This document shows, piece by piece, positions 1-8,162 of a stretch of DNA of 50,980 nucleotides (its first letter is position 1; every line of letters begins with the position of its first letter). The notes under the pieces were generated by a model. The model was not told the DNA's origin, made no database searches, and saw nothing but the letters and a program-made list of their open reading frames with translations. This DNA is from an uncultured Actinomycetes bacterium. Its GTDB lineage: Bacteria > Actinomycetota > Actinomycetes > Nanopelagicales > Nanopelagicaceae. The DNA lies in contig CAITFY010000074.1 in NCBI GenBank assembly GCA_903891755.1, positions 1 through 50,980 of the forward strand, in the 5' to 3' direction. The translations under genes and the position numbers were made by a program.

Positions 1-1
1 C

Positions 2-448
2 GCCGAAGCACTTTCTCAAGTAGAACCTGCAGAGGTAGACCCTGTCGCAGTGTTAACGGCAGACCTACAAAGACTTCAAGCAGATTTTCAGAATTATCGT
101 AAGCGTGTTGATAAAGAGAGAATTGAATCTGCAGAGGTTGTAACTGGAATTGTCCTTACGCAATTACTAGGCGCGCTCGATGATATTGATCGCGCACAAG
201 AGCACGGTGAGTTAACCGGCGGATTTAAAGCGGTAGCCGACCAATTGGTTAACACGACGACAAAATTGGGACTTACCAAATTTGTTGATACTGGAGTTAC
301 CTTTGATCCGCACATTCACGAAGCGCTCATGCATGAGACATCCTTAGAGGTATCCGACACCCAAGTTACAAAAGTTTTACGTCCCGGATACAAATTCAAA
401 GAGCGCATTTTGCGCCCCGCTCAAGTAATCGTTACTGATCCTGAGTAA
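2..448 (+). CDS. grpE: GrpE nucleotide exchange factor (5' end outside window)
   Basis: GrpE releases ADP from DnaK in the cytoplasm so that the chaperone can let go of its client. The frame is open from base 2, so the true start and most of the acidic N-terminal tail lie before the window; 148 residues are visible. They hold the end of the long helix (LQADFQNYRKRVDKER), the four-helix region and the C-terminal beta domain with the family pattern GVTFDPHIHEALMHE and the closing LRPAQVIVTDPE. dnaJ starts 16 bases downstream and hspR follows, so this is the distal part of a dnaK-grpE-dnaJ-hspR operon whose dnaK should lie just upstream. A GTG at 50 could be taken as a start, but it would remove conserved coiled-coil sequence. 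Confidence 0.95.
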   Translation, partial: AEALSQVEPAEVDPVAVLTADLQRLQADFQNYRKRVDKERIESAEVVTGIVLTQLLGALDDIDRAQEHGELTGGFKAVADQLVNTTTKLGLTKFVDTGVTFDPHIHEALMHETSLEVSDTQVTKVLRPGYKFKERILRPAQVIVTDPE

Positions 449-464
449 GAAAGAAGTGAATTAA

Positions 465-1379
465 ATGGCCGCCAAGGACTTGTACGAGAAAGATCTCTAC
501 AAGATCCTTGGCGTTTCCAAAAACGATGATGCCGCTGCAATTAAGAAGGCCTATCGCAAGCTTGCAAAAGATTTACACCCAGATAAGACCAAGGGTGATA
601 AGAAGTTAGAAGATCGCTTTAAAGAAGTCTCTGAAGCTTACGAAGTTCTCTCGGATGATAAGAAGCGCGCCGAATATCAAGAGATGCGCGACGCATTTAC
701 AAATGGCAGAGTTCCTCGTGGAGGACAACAAGCACCTGGTGGAGGATTTGGCGGCGGTGGTTTCGAAGATATCTTCGGCGGCGGCTCGCAAAGCGATATC
801 TTTTCAACTCTCTTCGGCGGCGGGAATAGAGCGCCGCGTCGCGGGCAAGATTTACAAACCGAGACAACAATCTCCTTCCGTGATGCTATTTATGGGCGTG
901 AGATAACACTTCGAGTTAATGATCAAAGCATCACAACTCGAGTTCCGGCAGGAATCAAAGATGGCGGAAAAATCAAACTTAAAGGCCGAGGTGCTCCGGG
1001 CCAAGCAGGTCCAGGGGATCTCTTCATCATTATTAATGTGACAAAACATCCAGTCTTTACTCGCGACGGAAACAACCTCCTGATGTCTCTACCGGTGACA
1101 TTCACGGAAGCGGCGCTTGGTGCTGATATTTCAGTTCCGACTTTAAGTGGCGATGACGTCGTTGTTCGCTTGGCTCCAGGAACACCCAACGGCAAAGTAC
1201 TTCGCGTCAAAGAGCGCGGAGTTAAGAAGGATTTCCAATCAGGAGATCTGCTCATCACGGTTGAAGTTCAAGTTCCTCAACGCATTGATAGCAAAGCAAA
1301 GGCTGCTCTTGAAGAGTTCGCCGAACTTACAAAATCAGATTCTCCCCGCACTCATCTTAAAGAGAGGGCAGGGGCATGA
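465..1379 (+). CDS. dnaJ: DnaJ/Hsp40 co-chaperone without zinc-finger domain
   Basis: The J-protein stimulates the DnaK ATPase and delivers unfolded clients. The N-terminal J-domain carries HPD at residues 38-40. A Gly/Phe-rich linker follows (about 83-120, with FGGGGFEDIFGGG), then the two beta-barrel client-binding domains (about 128-285). There are no CxxCxGxG repeats: the protein passes directly from the G/F region to the C-terminal domains, and at 304 residues it is shorter than the roughly 380-395 residues usual for operon-encoded actinobacterial DnaJ. This is the class B (CbpA-like) architecture, although it sits where class A DnaJ1 is expected. The ATG at 465 follows an AAGAAG Shine-Dalgarno. 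Its end overlaps hspR by 4 bases, suggesting translational coupling. Confidence 0.95.
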   Translation: MAAKDLYEKDLYKILGVSKNDDAAAIKKAYRKLAKDLHPDKTKGDKKLEDRFKEVSEAYEVLSDDKKRAEYQEMRDAFTNGRVPRGGQQAPGGGFGGGGFEDIFGGGSQSDIFSTLFGGGNRAPRRGQDLQTETTISFRDAIYGREITLRVNDQSITTRVPAGIKDGGKIKLKGRGAPGQAGPGDLFIIINVTKHPVFTRDGNNLLMSLPVTFTEAALGADISVPTLSGDDVVVRLAPGTPNGKVLRVKERGVKKDFQSGDLLITVEVQVPQRIDSKAKAALEEFAELTKSDSPRTHLKERAGA

Positions 1380-1753
1380 ACTTAGAACTCCACCCCGATG
1401 ATGATCAAGCGGTATATGTAATTTCAGTTGCTGCCGAACTCTCCGGAATGCATCCACAGACTTTGCGCCAATACGATCGCATGGGTCTGGTCTCACCTGG
1501 ACGTGCATCGGGTCGCGGTCGCAGATATTCACTGCGCGACATTGCATCTCTTCGAAACATTCAACGTTTGGTTGGCGACGGCATAAATCTTGCAGGAATT
1601 AAGCGGATTATGGAGCTTGAATCTGCTGTGGCGAATATGGCACTTGAAGTAGCCAAGCTAAGAACAGAGGTTGACGCACTCATGGCATCAAATCCCGCGC
1701 TAGCAATCGAGAAGCGTTCAACCCCAACTGTCGTTATTTATAAAGAAGAGTAG
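1376..1753 (+). CDS. hspR: HspR, MerR-family heat-shock repressor
   Basis: HspR represses the dnaK operon in actinobacteria by binding inverted HAIR elements, with DnaK as co-repressor. The 125-residue protein has a MerR-type winged helix at about 13-80 (ISVAAELSGMHPQTLRQYDR, then GRGRRYSLRDIASLRNIQRL) followed by a short coiled coil that would mediate dimerisation. The ATG overlaps the dnaJ stop in an ATGA arrangement, so it is the last gene of the chaperone operon and probably acts on a promoter upstream of the window. No HAIR-like inverted repeat is visible within the visible part of the operon. Confidence 0.93.
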   Translation: MNLELHPDDDQAVYVISVAAELSGMHPQTLRQYDRMGLVSPGRASGRGRRYSLRDIASLRNIQRLVGDGINLAGIKRIMELESAVANMALEVAKLRTEVDALMASNPALAIEKRSTPTVVIYKEE

Positions 1754-1754
1754 A

Positions 1755-1760
1755 TAGGGT
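1755..1760 (+). promoter_or_regulatory. -10 hexamer TAGGGT, leaderless promoter of pyrE
   Basis: TAGGGT fits TANNNT and ends 7 bases before the pyrE ATG, placing transcription start on the A of the start codon. No Shine-Dalgarno is present. The hexamer begins two bases after the hspR stop codon. Confidence 0.55.
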
Positions 1761-1766
1761 TTCGCC

Positions 1767-2300
1767 ATGAGTTCACGTGAATCACTTAAGTCAGAAATCC
1801 TTAATAAGGCTGTTGTCCATGGCAAAGTAATTCTCTCCTCGGGCAAAGAAGCTGATTACTACGTTGATCTGCGCCGCATCACTCTTGATTCAGTTGCCGC
1901 TCCCCTGGTTGGAGAGGTCATGCTTGAACTCACCAAAGATTGGGATTACGAAGCGGTTGGTGGATTAACACTGGGTGCAGATCCGGTCGCAACCGCGATG
2001 ATGCATGTTGCCGCAAGTAAAGGTCGCAAGCTAGATTCTTTTGTAGTTCGCAAGGCAGAGAAAGCTCATGGCTTACAACGACGTATCGAGGGTCCAGATG
2101 TTGTTGGTAAGAGAGTTCTTGCAGTCGAAGACACCTCGACGACCGGTGGTTCAGTGCTAACAGCAGTTGAAGCGCTTAAAGAGGCTGGAGCAATTGTCGT
2201 TGGAGTTGCGGTCATTGTTGAACGCGGTGCCAAAGAAACTGTTGAAGCCGCAGGACTGGAATATCGTGCGGCGTATCAGTTAGCAGATCTCGGTTTATAA
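1767..2300 (+). CDS. pyrE: Orotate phosphoribosyltransferase
   Basis: PyrE joins orotate and PRPP to give orotidine 5'-monophosphate in de novo pyrimidine synthesis in the cytoplasm. The 177-residue protein is of normal length. It shows the PRPP-binding loop KRVLAVEDTSTTGGSVLTAV (about 114-133) and the Lys/Arg-rich segment FVVRKAEKAHGLQRRIEG, which holds the flexible-loop residues of the active site. It starts 13 bases after hspR but has its own apparent leaderless promoter, so it is probably not part of the heat-shock regulon. It converges with the DedA gene, leaving 8 bases between the two stops. Confidence 0.95.
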   Translation: MSSRESLKSEILNKAVVHGKVILSSGKEADYYVDLRRITLDSVAAPLVGEVMLELTKDWDYEAVGGLTLGADPVATAMMHVAASKGRKLDSFVVRKAEKAHGLQRRIEGPDVVGKRVLAVEDTSTTGGSVLTAVEALKEAGAIVVGVAVIVERGAKETVEAAGLEYRAAYQLADLGL

Positions 2301-2308
2301 ATTTTTAA

Positions 2309-2944
2309 TTAGGAGAGGTGCTTGCGACTGCGCCACTCTTTGAAGATCTCCCAGCCAAGCGGGATCACTGTGATACCAGCAATAACTAGAACAATATCTG
2401 TCAGATATTTCGAGATGGTATCTGCGAAAGTATTTCCAGCAGCGTATGCACCCCAAATGAGTACTTGGGTCCAGATGAGGGCACCAAAGACATTCCAGAA
2501 TGCGAAAGTTTTAAAAGGAACTCGAATAATTCCCGAGAGTGGGTTTATGAGTCCGCGAACTACAGGAATGAAGCGTCCAAGGACGATGGCGCGACCACGG
2601 CCATATTTGGTGATGTATTTTTCAGCAGACTTAATCTTGCCGGGATCGAAGAACTTTGAATTTGGACGGCTAAAGATTCTGATGCCGTAATGCCAGCCCA
2701 ACCAGTGGCCGAACTGAGAACCAATAATGGCGGCGATTGGCGCCCCAGCCGCGACAACCGCGATATTGAGGTGGTGTCCACTTGTGGAACCAATACCTGC
2801 GGCGAAGAGGCCGGCGGTGATGAGCAAGGTATCCCCAGGCAGACCGATGATGAGCGGCAAGCCAGTCTCAAGGGCCAAAATGGCAAAGATGATGACCAAC
2901 GAATAGTTGGAATTAAGGGCTGAGGTAACGCTTATAAAGCTCAT
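2309..2944 (-). CDS. DedA/SNARE-associated family membrane protein
   Basis: DedA proteins are inner-membrane proteins needed for envelope integrity; some members flip undecaprenyl phosphate or phosphatidylethanolamine. This 211-residue protein has about five hydrophobic segments and the family signature GRFIPVVRGLINPLSGIIRV (about residues 121-140), in which the Arg residues and Gly are the diagnostic positions. The N-terminal ETGLPLIIGLPGDTLLITAG is also typical. The molecular substrate cannot be told from sequence. It is transcribed away from hppA; a TATCCT hexamer lies upstream but 9 bases from the ATG. It reads convergently into pyrE. Confidence 0.88.
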   Translation of the reverse strand: MSFISVTSALNSNYSLVIIFAILALETGLPLIIGLPGDTLLITAGLFAAGIGSTSGHHLNIAVVAAGAPIAAIIGSQFGHWLGWHYGIRIFSRPNSKFFDPGKIKSAEKYITKYGRGRAIVLGRFIPVVRGLINPLSGIIRVPFKTFAFWNVFGALIWTQVLIWGAYAAGNTFADTISKYLTDIVLVIAGITVIPLGWEIFKEWRSRKHLS

Positions 2945-3064
2945 AGGGTTACAGGATACCGATTGATAGCGCGAAATCTGTCATAGACCTTATATATATG
3001 TGTAACCTTTCAACCCTTAGAAGGTCAGGAATGCCACCTATCCACTCAACGAGGAGTCAAAATA

Positions 3065-5323
3065 GTGTCGACAGCCGTTCAAGTAACCGGAACTAATCTG
3101 ATTTATGTTTATATCGTTCTTGGAGTTTCGCTTCTAGCCCTAGCTATTGCTTATGGGCTTCGGGCACAAGTTCTCGCTCAATCTGATGGAACAGAGAAGA
3201 TGAAGGAGATCGCTCTCGCAATTCAAGAGGGAGCGGCCGCCTATCTCAACCGCCAATTCAGAACACTCTCAGTCTTTGTAGCTATCGTCTTTGTGCTCCT
3301 TTTTGCACTCCCTGGCCATACCGATATCCGTATCGGTCGCTCAATATTCTTCTTACTTGGAGCTCTCTTCAGCGCCTCGGTCGGATACAACGGAATGTGG
3401 CTCGCCGTCCGCGCAAACGTTCGCGTCGCAGAGGCTGCCCGTCAACGCTCAGCTGAGAATGCCGTAAAGATCGCCTTCCGTACCGGCGGCGTCGTGGGCA
3501 TGACAACTGTTGGTCTTGGCCTTCTTGGTGCCTCACTTGTTGTAATTATCTATCGCGAAAATGCTCCAGAAGTTCTCGAAGGTTTCGGCTTTGGTGCCGC
3601 GATGCTCGCTATGTTTATGCGCGTTGGTGGCGGAATTTTCACCAAGGCAGCTGACGTTGGAGCTGACCTTGTAGGTAAGGTCGAACAAAACATTCCTGAA
3701 GATGACCCTCGTAACGCTGCAACAATCGCTGACAACGTTGGTGACAACGTTGGTGACTGTGCAGGTATGGCCGCTGACCTCTTTGAATCATATGCAGTTA
3801 CCTTGGTTGCAGCACTTATTCTCGGTAAAGCCGGCTTCGGTGATGCAGGTCTTATTTATCCACTGATCGTTCCCGCAATTGGAATTATCACCGCGATCAT
3901 CGGTGTATTTATTACTCGACTTCGCCCAACAGATCGCTCTGCCATGCAGGCAATCAATCGCTCATTCTTCTTATCAGCAGTCATCTCTGCAGTCTTGGTT
4001 GGTTTCGCGACATTTACATACCTACCAGGCTCAATGAAGTTGTTGACTGGACTTGATGCAGCTCATACAGCAAGCAATGTAAATCCACGCATCCTTACAT
4101 TCGGTGCAGTGCTGATTGGAATTGTTCTCGCCGCTGCAATCCAAATTCTCACCGGCTTCTTTACTGAAATTGGTCGCCGTCCAGTAAACGATGTATCTGC
4201 TTCATCTAATACGGGCTCAGCGACAGTAATTCTCGCTGGTATTGCAATCGGTTTTGAATCTGCTGTTTATTCCGCTCTTCTTATTGCAGCTGCTGTATTC
4301 GGTGCATTTGTACTTGGACACGGCTCCATCGTTCTTAGCCTCTTCGCAATTGCATTGGCTGGTACTGGTTTGCTAACAACTGTTGGTGTAATCGTTGCGA
4401 TGGATACCTTCGGACCAATTTCAGATAACGCGCAAGGCGTCGCTGAAATGTCTGGAGATGTTCATGGTGAAGGTGCTCAGATCCTGACATCCCTCGATGC
4501 GGTTGGTAACACCACAAAGGCGATTACCAAGGGAATTGCAATCGCAACAGCAGTACTCGCTGCAACTGCACTCTTTGGCGCATTCACAAATGCAATCCTG
4601 AAAGCAGTTGCTGATGCTGGAAAGACTGCAGCAAATCTCAACATTCAATTCCAAGGCATTCTAGATATTGCTAACCCACGTAACTTGGTTGGCCTCATCA
4701 TTGGTGCATCAGTTGTATTCCTATTCTCAGGTCTGGCAATTAACGCTGTCTCTCGCGCAGCTGGCGCAGTTGTCGTTGAAGTTCGCGAACAGTTCCGCTT
4801 GCACCCTGGAATCATGGATGGAACAGAGAAGCCTGAATACGGTCGCGTGGTAGATATCTGTACTCGTGATTCGTTGCGTGAACTTGTAGCTCCAGGATTA
4901 CTCGCAGTAATGGCTCCTATCGCAGTTGGTTTTGGTCTCGGCGTTGGAGCACTTGGTGCATACCTCGCAGGTGCAATTGGAACGGGAACTTTGATGGCGG
5001 TATTCCTTGCTAACGCAGGTGGAGCGTGGGATAACGCCAAGAAGATGGTTGAAGATGGTCACCATGGCGGTAAGGGTTCAGATGCTCACGTTGCAACAAT
5101 TGTTGGCGACACCGTTGGAGATCCATTTAAAGACACAGCAGGTCCAGCGATTAACCCATTGCTCAAGGTGATGAACCTTGTCGCTCTCTTGATTACACCA
5201 GCAATCGTCTCCTTCTCACTCAAAGGACATGCAGTTGCTAGTGGAGTTATCGCAGCGCTCGCTGTTGTAGTTATCATCTACGCTCTCATCAGAAGTGCAA
5301 AAGCCGGAACAGTTATCGCATAG
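3065..5323 (+). CDS. hppA: Membrane proton-pumping pyrophosphatase, K+-independent type
   Basis: This integral membrane enzyme hydrolyses cytoplasmic pyrophosphate and pumps protons outward, saving energy released by biosynthesis. The 752-residue protein has about 16 hydrophobic segments and the family's acidic motifs DVGADLVGKVEQNIPEDDPR (from D197), DNVGDNVGDCAG (from D223) and near the C-terminus GDTVGDPFKDTAGPAINPL. In the segment GNTTKAITKG, residue 485 is Lys; the position is Ala in K+-dependent enzymes and Lys in K+-independent ones, so this should be the latter. Translation starts at GTG with GAGGAG at 3051-3056. The 120-base region upstream contains an AT-rich run (TATATATAT from 2991) that may hold the promoter. 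Confidence 0.96.
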   Translation: MSTAVQVTGTNLIYVYIVLGVSLLALAIAYGLRAQVLAQSDGTEKMKEIALAIQEGAAAYLNRQFRTLSVFVAIVFVLLFALPGHTDIRIGRSIFFLLGALFSASVGYNGMWLAVRANVRVAEAARQRSAENAVKIAFRTGGVVGMTTVGLGLLGASLVVIIYRENAPEVLEGFGFGAAMLAMFMRVGGGIFTKAADVGADLVGKVEQNIPEDDPRNAATIADNVGDNVGDCAGMAADLFESYAVTLVAALILGKAGFGDAGLIYPLIVPAIGIITAIIGVFITRLRPTDRSAMQAINRSFFLSAVISAVLVGFATFTYLPGSMKLLTGLDAAHTASNVNPRILTFGAVLIGIVLAAAIQILTGFFTEIGRRPVNDVSASSNTGSATVILAGIAIGFESAVYSALLIAAAVFGAFVLGHGSIVLSLFAIALAGTGLLTTVGVIVAMDTFGPISDNAQGVAEMSGDVHGEGAQILTSLDAVGNTTKAITKGIAIATAVLAATALFGAFTNAILKAVADAGKTAANLNIQFQGILDIANPRNLVGLIIGASVVFLFSGLAINAVSRAAGAVVVEVREQFRLHPGIMDGTEKPEYGRVVDICTRDSLRELVAPGLLAVMAPIAVGFGLGVGALGAYLAGAIGTGTLMAVFLANAGGAWDNAKKMVEDGHHGGKGSDAHVATIVGDTVGDPFKDTAGPAINPLLKVMNLVALLITPAIVSFSLKGHAVASGVIAALAVVVIIYALIRSAKAGTVIA

Positions 5324-5347
5324 TCGCGTAATAGTTCTGGTAACAGT

Positions 5348-5364
5348 GAGGGCGTAACGCTCTC
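5348..5364 (+). terminator. Hairpin after hppA, possible terminator
   Basis: GAGGGCG pairs with CGCTCTC (one G-T) across a TAA loop. It lies 25 bases after the hppA stop and before topA. Only a pyrimidine run TCTTCCC follows, not a clean T tract, so termination may be partial. Confidence 0.4.
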
Positions 5365-5396
5365 TCTTCCCTAAAGAGCTCGAGGAGTTAATTAAT

Positions 5397-8153
5397 TTGG
5401 GCATCAAGCTAGTTATCGTGGAGTCCCCTGCGAAGGCGCGCAAAATTGGCGCTTTCCTAGGGGATGACTACGTAGTTGAAGCCTCCGTTGGCCACATTAG
5501 AGATCTTCCTCAGCGCGCAGCAGATATCCCTGCTGAATATAAGAAAATTGCATGGGCTAAAGAGGGAGTCAATATTGAAGAGGATTTTGCTCCTCTCTAT
5601 GTAATTAACCCCGATAAGCGCGCCAAGGTCAATGAACTTAAAGCGCTTATGAAGGATGCAGACGAACTCATTCTGGCTACCGATGAGGACCGCGAGGGCG
5701 AAGCAATCGCTTGGCACCTCATTGAAGTCCTCCGCCCAAAAATTCCAATCAGCCGAATGGTCTTCCATGAAATTACAAAGGAGGCGATTCAGGAGGCTGC
5801 GAAAAATACCCGCGATCTTGATTATCGCTTGGTAGATGCGCAAGAGACCCGTCGCGTACTTGATCGCCTTTACGGCTACCGCCTCTCCCCAGTTCTTTGG
5901 AAGAAAGTTATGCCGCGCATTAGCGCTGGCCGTGTCCAATCAGTTGCTACACGATTAATCGTTGAGCGTGAACGCGAGCGAATGGCTTTCGTATCATCTT
6001 CTTGGTGGGATCTAAAGGCCGAAACAGATCAGAACTTCACCGCACGCCTTATCGCACTAGATTCAAAGCGCGTTGCGACAACAAATGACTTTGATGAACT
6101 TGGTGGCTTGAAAGAGAGATCCGCAAAGAACATTCTGCTTCTAGACGAAGCTGGCGCTCGCGAATTAACTCAGAGCCTGCTTGGAACTGCACTCACCGTC
6201 AAAAGCACGGAAGAGTCCCCACGCACCGAAAGACCGAAGGCGCCTTTCACAACATCAACAATGCAACAAGATGCAGGCTCTCGCTTAGGTTGGGGCGCCC
6301 AGCTCACAATGCGAGTTGCACAACGCCTTTATGAAAACGGGTACATCACCTATATGCGTACCGATTCTGTAACACTATCTGGGTCTGCAATTTCATCTGC
6401 GCGAGCCCAAGCCGCATCGCTCTATGGAAAAGAATATGTTCCTGCCTCCCCTCGCCTCTACGAAGGTAAGACAAAGAATGCGCAGGAAGCTCACGAAGCT
6501 ATCCGTCCCGCCGGTGATGTCTTTAAAACTCCTGGCGAGTTAGCACCCGAATTAAGCCGTGATGAATTTGCTCTTTATGATCTTATTTGGAAACGCACGA
6601 TTGCTTCTCAAATGGCGGATGCCAAGAAGATGCAGATGCGGGTGGACTTTGATGTCCAAACAAAAACTGGAAGCCTCGCAAATTTCCGAGCCAATGGTTC
6701 TGTCATTACATTCCCTGGATTCTTGGCTGCATATGAAAATATTCAAGAAGAGGGTGCGGTTGAGGCTGACGATGAGTCCCGTCGCCTTCCACTGATGTCA
6801 GTTGGAGATACGGTCAAGGTTAAGGAATACACCTCTGAAGGGCACGAAACAAAGCCCCCCGCTCGTTATACCGAGCCAACACTTGTTAAGAAACTAGAAG
6901 AGCTTGGAATTGGTCGCCCTTCAACATTCGCATCGATTATTTCAACTATTCAAGATCGTGGATATGTAGCAAAACGTGGACGCGCACTTGTTCCAACATT
7001 TCTCGCTTTTAGCGTCACTGGATTGCTCGAGCAACACTTTTCAAAGTTGGTGGATTACGAATTCACAGCTTCCATGGAGGAAGACCTCGACAAGATTGCT
7101 AATGGTGAAGCTGATCGCGTTGAATGGTTGACTCGTTTCTTCTATGGACATGATGATGTTCCAGGTCTTGAAGCGCTGGCATCTGATCTAGGTGCAATTG
7201 ATGCGCAACAAATTAACACCATGAAGATGGGTCAAGATATTGAAATTCGTGTTGGTCGTTTCGGTGCCTACATCCAGCAAGGCGAAGGCGATAATAGAAA
7301 ATTCGCAAACATTCCAGAGAATCTCGCTCCCGATGAATTAACACTTGCTGTAGCAATTGAACTTCTTGCAAAACCATCCGGTGAGCGCGAACTAGGTGTC
7401 GAACCTGCAACCGGTTTTCCACTTGTTGCAAAGTCAGGTCGCTTTGGTCCGTACGTCACCCAGATTCTTCCCGAGCCAGAACTTGTTGTTGATAAGAAGT
7501 CCGGCGAACTTAAGAAACCTCGCAAGAAGAAGGATGCGCCAAAACCAAAGACTGCATCACTACTTTCAACGATGAGCCTCGACACAATCTCACTTGATGA
7601 TGCGTTGAAGCTAATGTCCTTGCCTCGCACCTTGGGCGAATATGAGGGTGAGACCATCACTGTTCAAAATGGTCGCTACGGCCCTTACTTAACTAAAGGC
7701 GCGGATTCCAGAACTTTGACTTCAGAGGATCAACTCTTCTCAATCACCTTGGATGAAGCGACCGCGATTTATAAAGAACCAAAGGTGCGCAGACGCGGCG
7801 CTGCAAAACCTCCAGTGAAAGATCTGGGCCTTGATCCCGCTTCTGGATCTGCCGTACTAGTCAAAGATGGTCGCTTTGGTTTGTACGTTACTGACGGTGT
7901 CACAAATGCAACTTTGCGTCGCGGTGACAGTGTTGAATTCTTAACTTTGGAACGCGGTATGGAGCTCTTGGCGGGAAGACGTGCCTGGGAAGCGGAAAAC
8001 GGCGGTGCCGCTCGCCCCAAGAAGAAGAGCTCTCGCGCGAAGAAGAGCGCGCCAAGTTTGACCGCTAAAGTCGTAAAAGCAACAGGTGCACCAAAGGCGA
8101 AGAAGAAAGCAGCATCTGGACGGGGCAAAGCCACGACGGGCGTCAGCCTCTAG
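5397..8153 (+). CDS. topA: DNA topoisomerase I (type IA)
   Basis: TopA relaxes negative supercoils through a transient 5'-phosphotyrosyl link. The Toprim domain opens the protein (LVIVESPAKARKIGAFLG; acidic motif TDEDREGEAIAWHL) and the active-site Tyr is Y319 in YITYMRTDS. The C-terminal third has four repeats of the actinobacterial type, each with a GRFG/GRYG-x-Y core (GRFGAYIQ, GRFGPYVT, GRYGPYLT, GRFGLYVT). It ends in a Lys-rich tail of about 50 residues (KKKSSRAKKSAP and onward) instead of tetracysteine zinc fingers. The start is TTG with GAGGAG at 5382-5387, nine bases upstream. At 918 residues its length is normal for actinobacteria. It is followed within 9 bases by the Tmk fusion gene. 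Confidence 0.96.
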   Translation: MGIKLVIVESPAKARKIGAFLGDDYVVEASVGHIRDLPQRAADIPAEYKKIAWAKEGVNIEEDFAPLYVINPDKRAKVNELKALMKDADELILATDEDREGEAIAWHLIEVLRPKIPISRMVFHEITKEAIQEAAKNTRDLDYRLVDAQETRRVLDRLYGYRLSPVLWKKVMPRISAGRVQSVATRLIVERERERMAFVSSSWWDLKAETDQNFTARLIALDSKRVATTNDFDELGGLKERSAKNILLLDEAGARELTQSLLGTALTVKSTEESPRTERPKAPFTTSTMQQDAGSRLGWGAQLTMRVAQRLYENGYITYMRTDSVTLSGSAISSARAQAASLYGKEYVPASPRLYEGKTKNAQEAHEAIRPAGDVFKTPGELAPELSRDEFALYDLIWKRTIASQMADAKKMQMRVDFDVQTKTGSLANFRANGSVITFPGFLAAYENIQEEGAVEADDESRRLPLMSVGDTVKVKEYTSEGHETKPPARYTEPTLVKKLEELGIGRPSTFASIISTIQDRGYVAKRGRALVPTFLAFSVTGLLEQHFSKLVDYEFTASMEEDLDKIANGEADRVEWLTRFFYGHDDVPGLEALASDLGAIDAQQINTMKMGQDIEIRVGRFGAYIQQGEGDNRKFANIPENLAPDELTLAVAIELLAKPSGERELGVEPATGFPLVAKSGRFGPYVTQILPEPELVVDKKSGELKKPRKKKDAPKPKTASLLSTMSLDTISLDDALKLMSLPRTLGEYEGETITVQNGRYGPYLTKGADSRTLTSEDQLFSITLDEATAIYKEPKVRRRGAAKPPVKDLGLDPASGSAVLVKDGRFGLYVTDGVTNATLRRGDSVEFLTLERGMELLAGRRAWEAENGGAARPKKKSSRAKKSAPSLTAKVVKATGAPKAKKKAASGRGKATTGVSL

Positions 8154-8156
8154 GCT
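8151..8156 (+). promoter_or_regulatory. -10 hexamer TAGGCT before the MFS-Tmk gene
   Basis: TAGGCT, overlapping the topA stop codon, ends 7 bases before the ATG at 8163, where no Shine-Dalgarno is visible. A leaderless start inside the topA cluster is therefore likely, though read-through from topA is also possible. Confidence 0.5.
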
Positions 8157-8162
8157 TACCCC

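Noticed and set aside
50..448. grpE starting at the GTG at base 50
   Set aside because: The frame is open to the window edge and a start here would cut conserved helix; the gene is simply truncated by the window.
4645..5040. Antisense frame of 131 residues inside hppA
   Set aside because: It is a shadow of the strongly biased codon use of hppA, with no ribosome site or recognisable motif.
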